Shown: piece after piece, positions 33,995-42,464 of the stretch
How positions within the stretch are numbered: the stretch's first letter is position 1
How the letters are laid out: each line of letters begins with the position of its first letter
From: Verrucomicrobiota bacterium
GTDB taxonomy: Bacteria; Verrucomicrobiota; Kiritimatiellia; Kiritimatiellales; Pontiellaceae
Direction of reading: 5' to 3'
Length of the DNA stretch: 43,182 bases
Assembly: GCA_024279685.1 (NCBI GenBank)
Contig: JAJRRI010000076.1
Span: forward strand, 1 to 43,182
The notes under the pieces: generated by a model
What the model was told of the DNA's origin: nothing
Database searches by the model: none
The model's input: the letters and a program-made list of their open reading frames with translations, nothing else
Translations under genes and position numbers: made by a program

Positions 33995-36277
33995 CTAAAT
34001 CGCTTGTTCCGCACGAAGGTTATGGGCGTCCAAAAACGCTTCAACCTCGCTGATTCGGCCCAGTTTAAGCATGGATTCAGCAATTTCTTCAGCTTCCTCG
34101 AGCGAGTAGGCCTGCACGAGCCGCTGGACGGTCGGTGTATTGATGCTGTCGATGCTGAACTTTCTGAGGCCAATACCCATGAGGAACGGGAGCATGCGCG
34201 GGTCGGCAGAAAGATCGCCGCAGATCGAAATATCTTTTTCGTGTATTCGGGCGGCGGCAACAATCCGGTTAATGGAGCGCAGCACGGCGGGGTGGTGCGC
34301 CCGGTAGAGGTTGGAAACCTGTTCGTTGGTTCGGTCGACCGCCAGCATGTACTGAATTAGATCGTTGGACCCGATCGAGAGGAAATCGGCTTCCTGTGCC
34401 AACTCGACCGCGACTTCGACCGCCGAGGGAAGCTCCATCATAACGCCGAGCTGGGTGTTGCGGCTGAAAGGTTGTCCTGCCGCTTCCAGCTCGTTCATGC
34501 ACTCGTGGGCAATGGTCCGCGCCTCGATAAAATCGTCTACCGAAGCAATCAGCGGGAACATGATCCGCGTGTTGCCCGCCGCTCCGGCACGCAGGAAGGC
34601 GCGCAGTTGCTGGCAGAAGATATCCTTGTTCTGCAGCGAAAACCGAATGGCCCGCATGCCGAGGAAGGGGTTGGCTTCGTGTACGTTCGAGTAGTAGGAA
34701 AGCATCTTGTCCCCGCCGATATCGAGCGTGCGGAAGGTGACACTTTTGCCCTCCATCTGGTCGACGAGTTTCTGGTAGATGACGTACTGCTCCTCTTCGC
34801 TAGGAAAATCGTTGCGGACAATGAAGGGGAATTCGGAGCGGTATAGACCCACGCCCTCGGCCTTAAATTTGCGGGCCGGCTTGAGGTCGCTGAGCAAGTT
34901 AATATTGGCGTGGATATAGATCCGCTCGCCGCACTTGGTGCGGGACTTTTCTTTCACATGGGCGGCATTGTGCGCCGCCTGCCACGCCTCGTCGTGGTCG
35001 ACATATTTTGCATAGACCGCTTCGCTGGGCTGTAGATAGACCAGGCCTTGCTCGGCATCCATCAGCATTTCTTCGCCCTCGACAATACCGTCAACCAGCT
35101 CGCGGCCAAGGGCCACCATCGGAATGCCCAAGGAGCGGCAGATGATGGCGTTGTGTGAGGTTACCCCGCTACTGACAATGAAACCTTCCACATTTTCGGC
35201 CGAAAGTTTCAAGATATCAGATGGCAGCAGTTCGTGGGCAATAATGATCTGTCCGCGGTAGTCGCTTGAGACGGATTTTTCATTCAGCAGGTTACGTGTT
35301 AGGCGGTTGCCTAGGTCTTTAACATCCAACACCTTTTCGCGGATTAGGGGCATTTTGCTGTTGGAAAAAATTTCGACATATTCGTTCACCACGGTCGAGA
35401 TCGCTTGGAGAGCGGGAGTGCCGGTTTGAATCAGGCCCGAAATACGCCCCGTAAACTGCTCATCTTCGAGGATGAGCAGGTGTGCGCTGAAAATCAAGAT
35501 GGCCACATCGGCCAGCTCCTCGCCGGTCTGTCGCTGGAGCTGGTTGATCTGCTGAGTCGTCTGTTCGAGTGCTTCTTTAAAGTCCTCGATCGTATGGGGT
35601 TTGGCCGCGGGGTCGGGGAGAGGACAACGTTCATGCTGTCCGGCACCCAGCGTTAAGGCTTGGCCTTTCGCGGTTCCGGAGCTCGCAGAGCGACCCCGGA
35701 GGATGCTTTGGCGGATGGCCTTTTTCGTCGGGGAAGTTATTTCTTTCGGAGCGGTGAATGTTTCGCGAGCCTCGCTCAGGAGCTGCGCGTTTTCAATCGT
35801 CGTGGCCAGCTGGGCGGCAATGGCGCGCAACGCCTTCGTATCGTTGGAGCTAAAGTAGTTTTCCTCGCGCGCTTGCACCACCAGCGCACCGATGCGCCGC
35901 AACCCGCGCAAGATCGGCACCGCTAAAAAGGCATTGTATTGCTCTTCGTTGATTCCCGGAAAATGCTTATACGCCGAACTCTGCGAGGCCCGCCCCGTCG
36001 AGATAGCGCGCAACTCGCGCACCGCCTGCCCAGTAATACCTTCGCCCAGCTTCAATTTCACGCGGCCGATGGCTTCCGCGCTCAAGCCCTGAGTGGCGCG
36101 CAGCGTCAGCTCCTCGTCTTCTTCGTCATAGATATAGATCGAACAGACATCGGCGTGCATGTGCTGACCCACCGAGACGACGACGCTCTGGAGCAGCTCC
36201 TTACGATCCCGGCCAGGTTCTGATTGGGAAATCAGCTCGGCAATATCGCATACTAAATCTACATTTCTCCTTTTCAT
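33995..36277 (-). CDS. ptsP: PTS enzyme I, nitrogen type (EI-Ntr, PtsP)
   Basis: The protein has 760 residues from ATG 36277; a GTG at 36283 would add two. The N-terminal GAF domain spans about residues 5-170 and senses small molecules in relatives. The PEP-utilising enzyme I part follows, with the phosphorylated His in SSGVTSHNAIICRS and the PEP-binding C-terminal barrel (RSEFPF, MMELPSAVE, GSNDLIQYMLAVDR, CGDLSAD). It phosphorylates HPr/NPr, which feeds EIIA proteins such as the one at 9158-9613. No HPr gene is in the window. It stands next to amt-glnK, consistent with a role in nitrogen control. Confidence 0.94.
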   Translation of the reverse strand: MKRRNVDLVCDIAELISQSEPGRDRKELLQSVVVSVGQHMHADVCSIYIYDEEDEELTLRATQGLSAEAIGRVKLKLGEGITGQAVRELRAISTGRASQSSAYKHFPGINEEQYNAFLAVPILRGLRRIGALVVQAREENYFSSNDTKALRAIAAQLATTIENAQLLSEARETFTAPKEITSPTKKAIRQSILRGRSASSGTAKGQALTLGAGQHERCPLPDPAAKPHTIEDFKEALEQTTQQINQLQRQTGEELADVAILIFSAHLLILEDEQFTGRISGLIQTGTPALQAISTVVNEYVEIFSNSKMPLIREKVLDVKDLGNRLTRNLLNEKSVSSDYRGQIIIAHELLPSDILKLSAENVEGFIVSSGVTSHNAIICRSLGIPMVALGRELVDGIVEGEEMLMDAEQGLVYLQPSEAVYAKYVDHDEAWQAAHNAAHVKEKSRTKCGERIYIHANINLLSDLKPARKFKAEGVGLYRSEFPFIVRNDFPSEEEQYVIYQKLVDQMEGKSVTFRTLDIGGDKMLSYYSNVHEANPFLGMRAIRFSLQNKDIFCQQLRAFLRAGAAGNTRIMFPLIASVDDFIEARTIAHECMNELEAAGQPFSRNTQLGVMMELPSAVEVAVELAQEADFLSIGSNDLIQYMLAVDRTNEQVSNLYRAHHPAVLRSINRIVAAARIHEKDISICGDLSADPRMLPFLMGIGLRKFSIDSINTPTVQRLVQAYSLEEAEEIAESMLKLGRISEVEAFLDAHNLRAEQAI

Positions 36278-36399
36278 AGGCACCGGTCAGCATAGCCCAG
36301 CCCAAAGCGTCTTGTCAAAAGATCAAGATTGTTCAAATTGTGCATAGACCAACACCCCCTTGCCGTCTTACTATTTACGGCTAATAAAAGGCTGGAAAT

Positions 36400-39300
36400 A
36401 TGATGAACACACCGACTACGGAAAATCTGCTCGAAATCTACCGCCCGATGGTGGCCTCGCGCTACACCGATCACCTTCAAGCGGACGCTGCCCAACGCGG
36501 AGAGGTCTTTTTCTACGTCCCCTCATCCGGTCACGAAGCCGCCGCCGCCCTCGCGCCGCACCTCATCGAGGCCGATTGGTTACACCTCCACTACCGCGAC
36601 CGCGCGCTCGCCTACGCCCGCGGCGTCACCTTCGAAACCGCCTTCTACGGCCTCTTTGGCAAGGCGGAATCCTGCTCTGCCGGTCGCCGTATGCCCGGTT
36701 TTCCCTGCGACCAGGCGCTCCATATTATGAGCACCCCGACGCTCGTCGGCCCTAACGTACTTCAGGCGGTAGGCGTAGCCACCACCCTTAAAGACGCCGC
36801 CGAAAGCCCCTTCGTACTCGTCTCTCTCGGCGACGGAGCCACCCAGCAGGGCGACTTCTACGAAGCCGTCGCGGAAGCCGTCCGCGCCAACCTGCCCGTG
36901 CTCTTTCTGGTCGAAGACAATCGCTTTGCGCTCTCCACCCCAACCCAAGGCAACACCTTCTACTCCCTGCCCGATCGCGAAGTAGACACCTTCTACGGCC
37001 TGCCCATCCATCGGGTCGACGGCTCCGATGCTTCCGCCGCCTACGAAAAATTTGGCGAGGTAGTTTCCAGCTTACGAGCCACCCGAGGCCCGCAGATCGT
37101 CGTCTTTAAGGTCGAACGGCTCACCAGTCATACCAACGCCGACGACCAAACCGTTTATCGAACCGAAGCCGATCTCCAGCACGCGATGGAAAATGCCGAC
37201 CCTTGCGCCAACCTACGGGTTCAGCTTCTTAACACCGGCGTCGCCGAAGAGCAGCTCAAAGCCATCGAAAATGAAGTGCAGGAACAGATCGACGCCGCTT
37301 TCCACACCGCCCGCAAAGGCACCATGCCCAAAGCCGTACTGACCGCCAAGAAAGCGCTGCCCGAACCCCGCGCCGAATATCTCGGCACCGCAGACCACCG
37401 CGAACTCAGCATGCTCGAAGCCATGCGCGAAACCCTCAAGGCGCGGCTCGCCAAAGATCCAAAGACCACATTACTCGGCCAAGACATCGAAGATCCCAAA
37501 GGCGATGTCTTCGGCCTCACCCGCGGCCTCAGCCAAGAATTCCCTACGCAGATCAGTAATGCCGCACTCGCCGAAGACACCATCCTCGGCGTCTCCACCG
37601 GACAAGCGCTCGCCGGCGGCCATCCCATTGCCTTCATGCAGTTTTCCGACTTCCTGCCCGTGGCCTACAGCCACATCCACTCCGAAATCGGCGCCATGTA
37701 TTGGCGCACCAACGGCCAGTGGGAATCACCCGTTCTGATTATGTCCATCTCCGGCGGCTACCGCCCCGGACTTGGCCCCTACCACGCCCAGACGATGGAA
37801 TCGATCTGCGCGCACGTTCCCGGTGTTGATGTCTTTATGCCCTCCACCGCCGCCGATGCCGCTGGCCTGCTCAACGCCATTGCCGAATCGGGCCGACCCT
37901 CCGTCTTCTTTTTTCCCAAGAGCCTGATTAACGATCGATCGAACACCACCTCCGCCGATGTGGAAAAGCAGTATGTCCCCATCGGTAAAGCGCGGATCGC
38001 CCGCACCGGTAGCGACCTAACCCTCGTGGGATGGGGCGGAACCATGCCCATCTGCGAGCGCACCGCCGAAGCCCTCGCTGAAATAGGAATCAACGCCGAG
38101 GTCATCGACCTGCGCACCATTTTCCCGTGGGACGAAGAAACCATTCTCGCCTCCGCCCAAAAGACCGGTAAACTCATCATCGTCCACGAAGACAACCAGA
38201 CGTGCGGCATGGGCGCCGAGATCTCCGCCACCATCGCCGAAGCCGCGATGGGCGCCGTGCAGATCGCCCGCGTCACCCGCCCCGATACCTACATTCCGTA
38301 CGACTACGCCTGCCAGATCGAGGTCCTTCCCTCCTTCAAGCGCACGCTCACCACCTGCTGCAAAATGCTCGAAATCGACCTACGCTGGAACAAGCCCATC
38401 GAAGACGAAACCGGCATCGTCACCGTCAAAGCCATCGGCTCCAGCCCGTCCGACGAAACCATCACCATCACGAGCCTGTCCGTGGCCGTCGGCGATGCCA
38501 TCGCAGAAGGCGACCTACTCGTTTCCGTTGAAGCCGACAAAGCCTCGATGGACATCACCGCTCCCGTCAGCGGAACCCTCATCGAGCTCCTGGCCGAAGA
38601 GGGGGATGTCCTCACCGTCGGCACGCCCATGCTTAAAATTTCCTCCGACGAAGCCGCCCAGCTCAAACCCCTCATCCAAGAAGATCCCGGCACCCCCATC
38701 ATGGAAAGAAAGCGAGTTGCGCAAGCGAACGCTCCCCAAGCCCCAAGCCTAAAGCCCAAAGCCTCCATCTACATCTCCAACATCGCCACCGTCTTCGGTT
38801 CGCGCCATTTGAGCAACGAGGAGCTGCTGCAAGGCCACGGGGAATGGGATTCCGAAGCCATTCGAAAACGCACCGGCATCGAGAATCGCTACTGGATCGA
38901 CGGCGATGAAAACGTACTAACGCTCGCCGTGCAAGCCACCCGCGACCTGCTCGAAAAGGAAAATCTCCATATCTCCGACATCGGAGCCATCATTTGCTCC
39001 ACCGGCACGCCACTAGCGATGACTCCCTCACTCGCGTGCTCCGTCCTGCACGAACTCAGCCCCGGCAAGGGCGAGGTCCTCATGCAAGCGCACGATGTCA
39101 ACGCCGCTTGCTCGGGCTATATGTACGCCCTGCAATCCGCCTATGACTTCCTCACCAACGCGCCCGACAAAAAGGTCCTCGTCATTACTGCCGAAACCCT
39201 CTCGCCGATGGTGAACCACAACGACCAGAAAACGCTAGCCCTCTTTGGCGACGCCGCCACCGCCTCCCTCGTCAGCTGCGAGCAACGCCCCGGCGACATC

Positions 39301-39726
39301 GGCGTGAAGCTCAATCGCCCCTTTCTTTCCGCCACCGGCGTCGAAGAAAAGGTGCTCTACGTGCCCAACATGGGCAGCGGCGAAGTCATCGAAATGGAGG
39401 GTTTAACCGTCTTCAAGCTCGCCGTGCGCAAGATGATCGATGTGCTCGACAGCGCCTGCACCGAGCGCGGCATCACCGTCAATCAACTCGACAAAATCGT
39501 TCCGCACCAAGCCAACGAACGCATCATCGAAGCCATCCGCAAAACCATCAAATGCCCGCCCGAAAAAATGTTCAACCACATCCGTACATACGGTAACACC
39601 TCTTCTAATACCATCCCCATCGCCCTCACCGAGCTCATGCCCGAGATCGCCCCCGAAGCCCTCATCGGCCTCACCGCCTTCGGCGGCGGCTTCACCTTCG
39701 GCGCCGCCGTCATCGAAAAGATATAG
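36400..39726 (+). CDS. Fusion of 2-oxoacid dehydrogenase E1 alpha and beta, lipoyl domain and KAS III
   Basis: This 1108-residue protein has four domains. Residues 1-320 are E1 alpha with the thiamine diphosphate motif GDG (144-146) through EDNRFALSTP. Residues 335-655 are E1 beta with GPYHAQ (His462). Residues 671-752 are a lipoyl domain with target Lys714 in EADKAS. After a Pro/Ala linker, residues 790-1108 are a FabH-like synthase with an intact triad: Cys904, His1036 and Asn1066. No E2 acyltransferase or E3 is present. The order suggests that a 2-oxo acid is decarboxylated, its acyl group loaded on the swinging lipoyl arm and passed to the KAS III Cys for condensation with malonyl-ACP. 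That pathway is inferred. Codon use is notably C-ending and GC-rich compared with neighbours. It appears monocistronic. Confidence 0.92.
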   Translation: MMNTPTTENLLEIYRPMVASRYTDHLQADAAQRGEVFFYVPSSGHEAAAALAPHLIEADWLHLHYRDRALAYARGVTFETAFYGLFGKAESCSAGRRMPGFPCDQALHIMSTPTLVGPNVLQAVGVATTLKDAAESPFVLVSLGDGATQQGDFYEAVAEAVRANLPVLFLVEDNRFALSTPTQGNTFYSLPDREVDTFYGLPIHRVDGSDASAAYEKFGEVVSSLRATRGPQIVVFKVERLTSHTNADDQTVYRTEADLQHAMENADPCANLRVQLLNTGVAEEQLKAIENEVQEQIDAAFHTARKGTMPKAVLTAKKALPEPRAEYLGTADHRELSMLEAMRETLKARLAKDPKTTLLGQDIEDPKGDVFGLTRGLSQEFPTQISNAALAEDTILGVSTGQALAGGHPIAFMQFSDFLPVAYSHIHSEIGAMYWRTNGQWESPVLIMSISGGYRPGLGPYHAQTMESICAHVPGVDVFMPSTAADAAGLLNAIAESGRPSVFFFPKSLINDRSNTTSADVEKQYVPIGKARIARTGSDLTLVGWGGTMPICERTAEALAEIGINAEVIDLRTIFPWDEETILASAQKTGKLIIVHEDNQTCGMGAEISATIAEAAMGAVQIARVTRPDTYIPYDYACQIEVLPSFKRTLTTCCKMLEIDLRWNKPIEDETGIVTVKAIGSSPSDETITITSLSVAVGDAIAEGDLLVSVEADKASMDITAPVSGTLIELLAEEGDVLTVGTPMLKISSDEAAQLKPLIQEDPGTPIMERKRVAQANAPQAPSLKPKASIYISNIATVFGSRHLSNEELLQGHGEWDSEAIRKRTGIENRYWIDGDENVLTLAVQATRDLLEKENLHISDIGAIICSTGTPLAMTPSLACSVLHELSPGKGEVLMQAHDVNAACSGYMYALQSAYDFLTNAPDKKVLVITAETLSPMVNHNDQKTLALFGDAATASLVSCEQRPGDIGVKLNRPFLSATGVEEKVLYVPNMGSGEVIEMEGLTVFKLAVRKMIDVLDSACTERGITVNQLDKIVPHQANERIIEAIRKTIKCPPEKMFNHIRTYGNTSSNTIPIALTELMPEIAPEALIGLTAFGGGFTFGAAVIEKI

Positions 39727-39784
39727 ACGAGGAGGGTTCTACGTAGAAATTTGTGGTGGAGAGCACGTAGTAGGAGAGTTTTTA

Positions 39785-39811
39785 GACAGGATGAACAGAA
39801 TCTACAGGATG
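39785..39811 (+). repeat. Dispersed repeat, copy 1 of an inverted pair
   Basis: The segment starts gacaggatgaacagaatc and ends with acaggatg. Its reverse complement matches 39933-39959 at 25 of 27 bases. Confidence 0.65.
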
Positions 39812-39932
39812 GATATCTTGCTAATCTCATAAAAAACAAGGCTCTAGCAGAGAATAACTACAGGACCATAAAGCAGTAAATTCAAAGAAAATCGCTGGAA
39901 TTAAGCTGTGATTGAACAGGATTATTCAACCG

Positions 39933-39959
39933 CATCCTGTAGATTCTGTTAATCCCGTC
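39933..39959 (-). repeat. Dispersed repeat, copy 2 of an inverted pair
   Basis: The segment catcctgtagattctgtt plus aatcccgtc is the inverted partner of 39785-39811. Confidence 0.65.
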
Positions 39960-40005
39960 AAAAGAAAAGTAGATGCAGAGCTACCCTAAAAATATTCGAA
40001 GAGCC

Positions 40006-40185
40006 CTTCCGAACCGCAATCTTCACCGCCTTTTGTAACCCCGACTCCAAAACATGATGCCGCATTGTTTTCCCGGAGCGCGGATCAACCGAACGGCTCT
40101 TCGCGGGAAAGGCATACTGCCAACCGATTTCACGGCAAGCATTCGGATATTTCCGCGCCAGCGCCTCCGGAATATAAACGTCCCC
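40006..40185 (-). pseudogene. Integron integrase (IntI) fragment
   Basis: One - strand frame reads [19 protein letters not shown] then [17 protein letters not shown] and [18 protein letters not shown]. This is the central part of tyrosine recombinases of the IntI class, including the extra alpha-helical region unique to integron integrases (KYPNA..E-GWQ). The N-terminal domain, attI side and the catalytic C-terminus are missing: homology stops at about 40185 on one side and 40006 on the other. It faces away from the attC array at 40640-42990, as an intact intI would. It cannot encode an active integrase. Confidence 0.85.
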
Positions 40186-40389
40186 GAAGCCAACGAATTC
40201 CTCCGCCGCTTTACCCTGCACATCTTACCGTCCGGATTTATGAAAATTCGTAGCTTCGGCTTCCTTTCCAACACCAACAAAAAGTGGGCGCTCATCACCA
40301 TCCGTAAATCCCTGGACGTCGCCCACTGCCCAAACTGTAAAAGTAAACTCGTCTCCGGCCCGTTGCCACTTCCCGAACGCCCACCTTAA
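40186..40389 (+). pseudogene. IS91-family transposase C-terminal fragment
   Basis: A + strand frame reads [34 protein letters not shown] and then CPNCKSKLVSGPL to a TAA at 40387-40389. This matches the end of IS91-type rolling-circle transposases (EFIRRFLLHVLP.GF..IRHYG and a terminal zinc-ribbon-like CPxC). The N-terminal two thirds are missing. The fragment abuts the integrase remnant near 40186, suggesting a one-ended or deletion event that removed the 5' part of intI. Confidence 0.78.
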
Positions 40390-40639
40390 TCATGATCCCG
40401 AACCACGACATCCAGATCACAGAAAAAGGCTCCGCCACACGCCTTTTGGGTCACCTGTGTCTAACGCCCGAAAAAGAGGGGCTCCCAGCCCTAAAGCAAG
40501 CCGCCCAAAGCCCATTCGATCACGACCACCGACCGCACGGCGGGCAGTTGTTGGAAAGAAACAAACAGAAAACCATGGAATCGCCCCCCGGCATTCCATA
40601 CAATCCCCATATGTAAGTTGGGGCGTGCCGAGAGGCTCA
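40390..40639. other. Probable IS91 end region, no gene recognised
   Basis: This 250-bp stretch follows the transposase remnant. It contains a CCCCA/TGGGG hairpin at 40605-40623, which may be part of the IS terminus. A short open frame (40392-40616) has no recognisable product. Confidence 0.35.
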
Positions 40640-40731
40640 GTCCAACCAAATTTTATCCATCCAGCCGCCAGCCTCTGCGTAGATTTTGGTGTTTTCGTGA
40701 AGCTGGACGGATAAAATCCTAATCGTTAGCC
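40640..40731 (+). repeat. attC-like site 0
   Basis: The left core is GTCCAAC (40640-40646), matching RYYYAAC. The 16-bp arms ATTTTATCCaTCCAGC (40650-40665) and GCTGGAcGGATAAAAT (40702-40717) pair with one mismatch. The right core is GTTAGCC (40725-40731). The next cassette's ribosome binding site and ATG lie within 12 bases. Confidence 0.75.
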
Positions 40732-40741
40732 GTAGGAGAAT

Positions 40742-41800
40742 ATGATGATAGAACAACTGTGGCGCAACGTGCTGGCCGCCTATGAAATGGGAGAGACGCT
40801 CGTGGCGTCCAACGAGGTGGATGACGTGGTCTCGCTCATGGTCGAAAACAAGATAGACATTCAGAAGTTCGGCGGGAATCTGTCCGCACTCATCAGCAGA
40901 GGCATGCCTACAATGGCCTCTCTGTTTGGCGGGGAGACCCCCGCCTTGCCGACCACACCGTCAATTGACCAGTACATTTCGATAGTAAACCGCCCGCTAT
41001 CCCCTCTTTGGCTTCTGGCCGGCTTCCCGGATGTGATCACTTGGCTGAACGAGAAACAGAAGTCATTTCTCGGTCCATCCGTTGACGAGAATGAATCCGC
41101 CACAGCCATCGCAGAGTTGTACGGATTCGATCTCGATGCACCTGACAATCTCAGCGAAGATGACGTTGAGAATCCCGACGGAAGCCTACGTGCATGCTAC
41201 TACCGTAATCTCGTGCGCAACTATGTTGCGCAAACAGGACAGAAACTGGAGGTCGCCGTCGAGGAGGGAACGGAAGGCGACATCTACCTTGGACAGGAGT
41301 TCCTCCAGATGACAGGGGAAGAGAGCAACTTCACCCTGATAGCGACGGTCACAACCAAATACTACATGGAGTTGAAGACACACTACGCCGCCTCGCTTCC
41401 TGACGAGACCTCCCTTCTCGCCATGTCTGGCATACTGGACGCTAACGTTTACATCTTGGGCACAGGTCAGCTTGACCCAACTCAGATTGTCGAGTTGGCA
41501 AAGGCCACCCAAGGGGAAGATGATCGTTTGCTGGAGGTCATGATTCAGTTCGAGGCGCTGTTGCTCTCCGTCCATACGCCGGAGCTTCCTCATGAAGAAG
41601 TTCTAAACGCATGTCGTGAGCAAGCAGACGCAATACAGAATAGTATTCATAATGCGATGGGAACCTACCGAGGAGAGCCAAAGATTGCCAATGATACCCG
41701 TGCCCTGATGACTTCGCCCCAATTCCGCGACTTGAGGAACACGGCGGGCGTGTCCACGGCCACATTATTGGGCAGATTGAAGAATATGATATTCGGCTAA
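40742..41800 (+). CDS. Cassette 1: protein of unknown function, 352 residues
   Basis: The ORF starts 11 bases after the attC core, behind AGGAG; the second ATG at 40745 has the better spacing. The protein is acidic and mostly helical, with no signal peptide or clear membrane segment. No catalytic motif or family was recognised. Its stop codon lies inside the attC core GGCTAAC (41795-41801), a normal arrangement for cassette genes. Cassette genes of this kind are often accessory functions of unknown role. Confidence 0.75.
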   Translation: MMIEQLWRNVLAAYEMGETLVASNEVDDVVSLMVENKIDIQKFGGNLSALISRGMPTMASLFGGETPALPTTPSIDQYISIVNRPLSPLWLLAGFPDVITWLNEKQKSFLGPSVDENESATAIAELYGFDLDAPDNLSEDDVENPDGSLRACYYRNLVRNYVAQTGQKLEVAVEEGTEGDIYLGQEFLQMTGEESNFTLIATVTTKYYMELKTHYAASLPDETSLLAMSGILDANVYILGTGQLDPTQIVELAKATQGEDDRLLEVMIQFEALLLSVHTPELPHEEVLNACREQADAIQNSIHNAMGTYRGEPKIANDTRALMTSPQFRDLRNTAGVSTATLLGRLKNMIFG

Positions 41801-41874
41801 CAAGAGCATGGACAGCGACAAGAAATAGCCGCGCAAGCGCGGCCATTTCTTGCGCGTCATGCTGGCCGTTCGAT
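41795..41874 (+). repeat. attC-like site 1
   Basis: Cores are GGCTAAC (41795-41801) and GTTCGAT (41868-41874). The interior folds into a long stem in which AAGAAAT and GCCGCGC pair with GCGCGGC and ATTTCTT, with single extrahelical bases, and GCATG pairs with CATGC at the base. It is the best-formed attC in the array. Confidence 0.8.
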
Positions 41875-42046
41875 TTGATCAGGAAATAATTATTGAAAAA
41901 GAACTTAAACAGAAACTCAACACGGACGCCCGAGCTAATTTTACCGAGAACCTAAACAGAAAAAGATCGAACCAGAGCACAGACTTTACGGTGAAAACGC
42001 CGCTGATCCGGTCAATATTTTACGCACCGAAAGTCATGCTTAAACG
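41869..42046 (+). other. Cassette 2: short cassette without a recognised gene
   Basis: Between attC 1 and the end of attC 2 are only about 100 bases of cassette body. A 15-bp word, GAACtTAAACAGAAA, occurs twice (about 41898 and 41949) with one mismatch. Open frames through it run over the attC site and lack a ribosome binding site. It may carry a promoter or small RNA, or nothing. Confidence 0.5.
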
Positions 42047-42053
42047 TTGGGAT
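41966..42053 (+). repeat. attC-like site 2
   Basis: Cores are ATCGAAC (41966-41972) and GTTGGGAT (42046-42053). GACTTTaCGGTG pairs with CACCGAAAGTC with one extrahelical base, and outer GCA/TGC bases extend the stem. Confidence 0.75.
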
Positions 42054-42067
42054 CAAATATAAAAATA

Positions 42068-42352
42068 ATGAATATAGTTAAATACATTATACATTTGTCT
42101 TTAACCATTGGCGTAACGTTCGGGTTCTTTGTGTGGCTCACTGGCCATGAACTCGATAACTTAGGTCAGGCTATAGGTTATGGTTTTGTATATTTTGGTA
42201 TCCCAACAATTGTTCTCTGCGTTGTTGGATTATTCTTTAAGGTAATCATACTTTCCAAAGTTTCATGGTACCGTATTACATTACTTCTGCTGACCTATTC
42301 CGTGATATGGAATCTATACTGGCTTATATTTTTTAGCTCGATTGATATGTGA
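42068..42352 (+). CDS. Cassette 3: small integral membrane protein
   Basis: This 94-residue protein starts MNIVKYIIHLSLTIG and has three predicted membrane helices (about residues 4-24, 36-60 and 70-90). The ATG at 42068 is preferred over a TTG at 42047, which lies in the attC core. No ribosome binding site stands out, as is common in cassettes. No family was recognised. It is AT-rich relative to the chromosome core. Confidence 0.65.
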   Translation: MNIVKYIIHLSLTIGVTFGFFVWLTGHELDNLGQAIGYGFVYFGIPTIVLCVVGLFFKVIILSKVSWYRITLLLLTYSVIWNLYWLIFFSSIDM

Positions 42353-42364
42353 TGAATAAAATAA

Positions 42365-42454
42365 ATCCCAACCAATCAATTGAGTTTACCGTGTTAGACG
42401 CACGCAAATATGCCAATCGTCCTTTGCACGGCAAACTCATCTCGAACGTGGGAT
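42365..42454 (+). repeat. attC-like site 3
   Basis: The left core is ATCCCAAC (42365-42372). TGAGTTTACCGTG (42381-42393) pairs with CACGGCAAACTCA (42427-42439) at 12 of 13 positions. The right core, GTGGGAT (42448-42454), has lost one T compared with GTTGGGAT. The first 20 bases (ATCCCAACCAATCAATTGAG) recur in attC 4. Confidence 0.75.
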
Positions 42455-42464
42455 CAGATAAATA

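Larger units (their letters stand above)
39727..40005. other. Gene-free stretch with inverted dispersed repeats
   Basis: No gene is seen. Two inverted copies of a 27-bp word lie at 39785-39811 and 39933-39959 (25 of 27 matches when one is reversed), about 120 bp apart. They are related to the sequence at the left end of the window. They mark the start of the accessory region. Confidence 0.5.
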
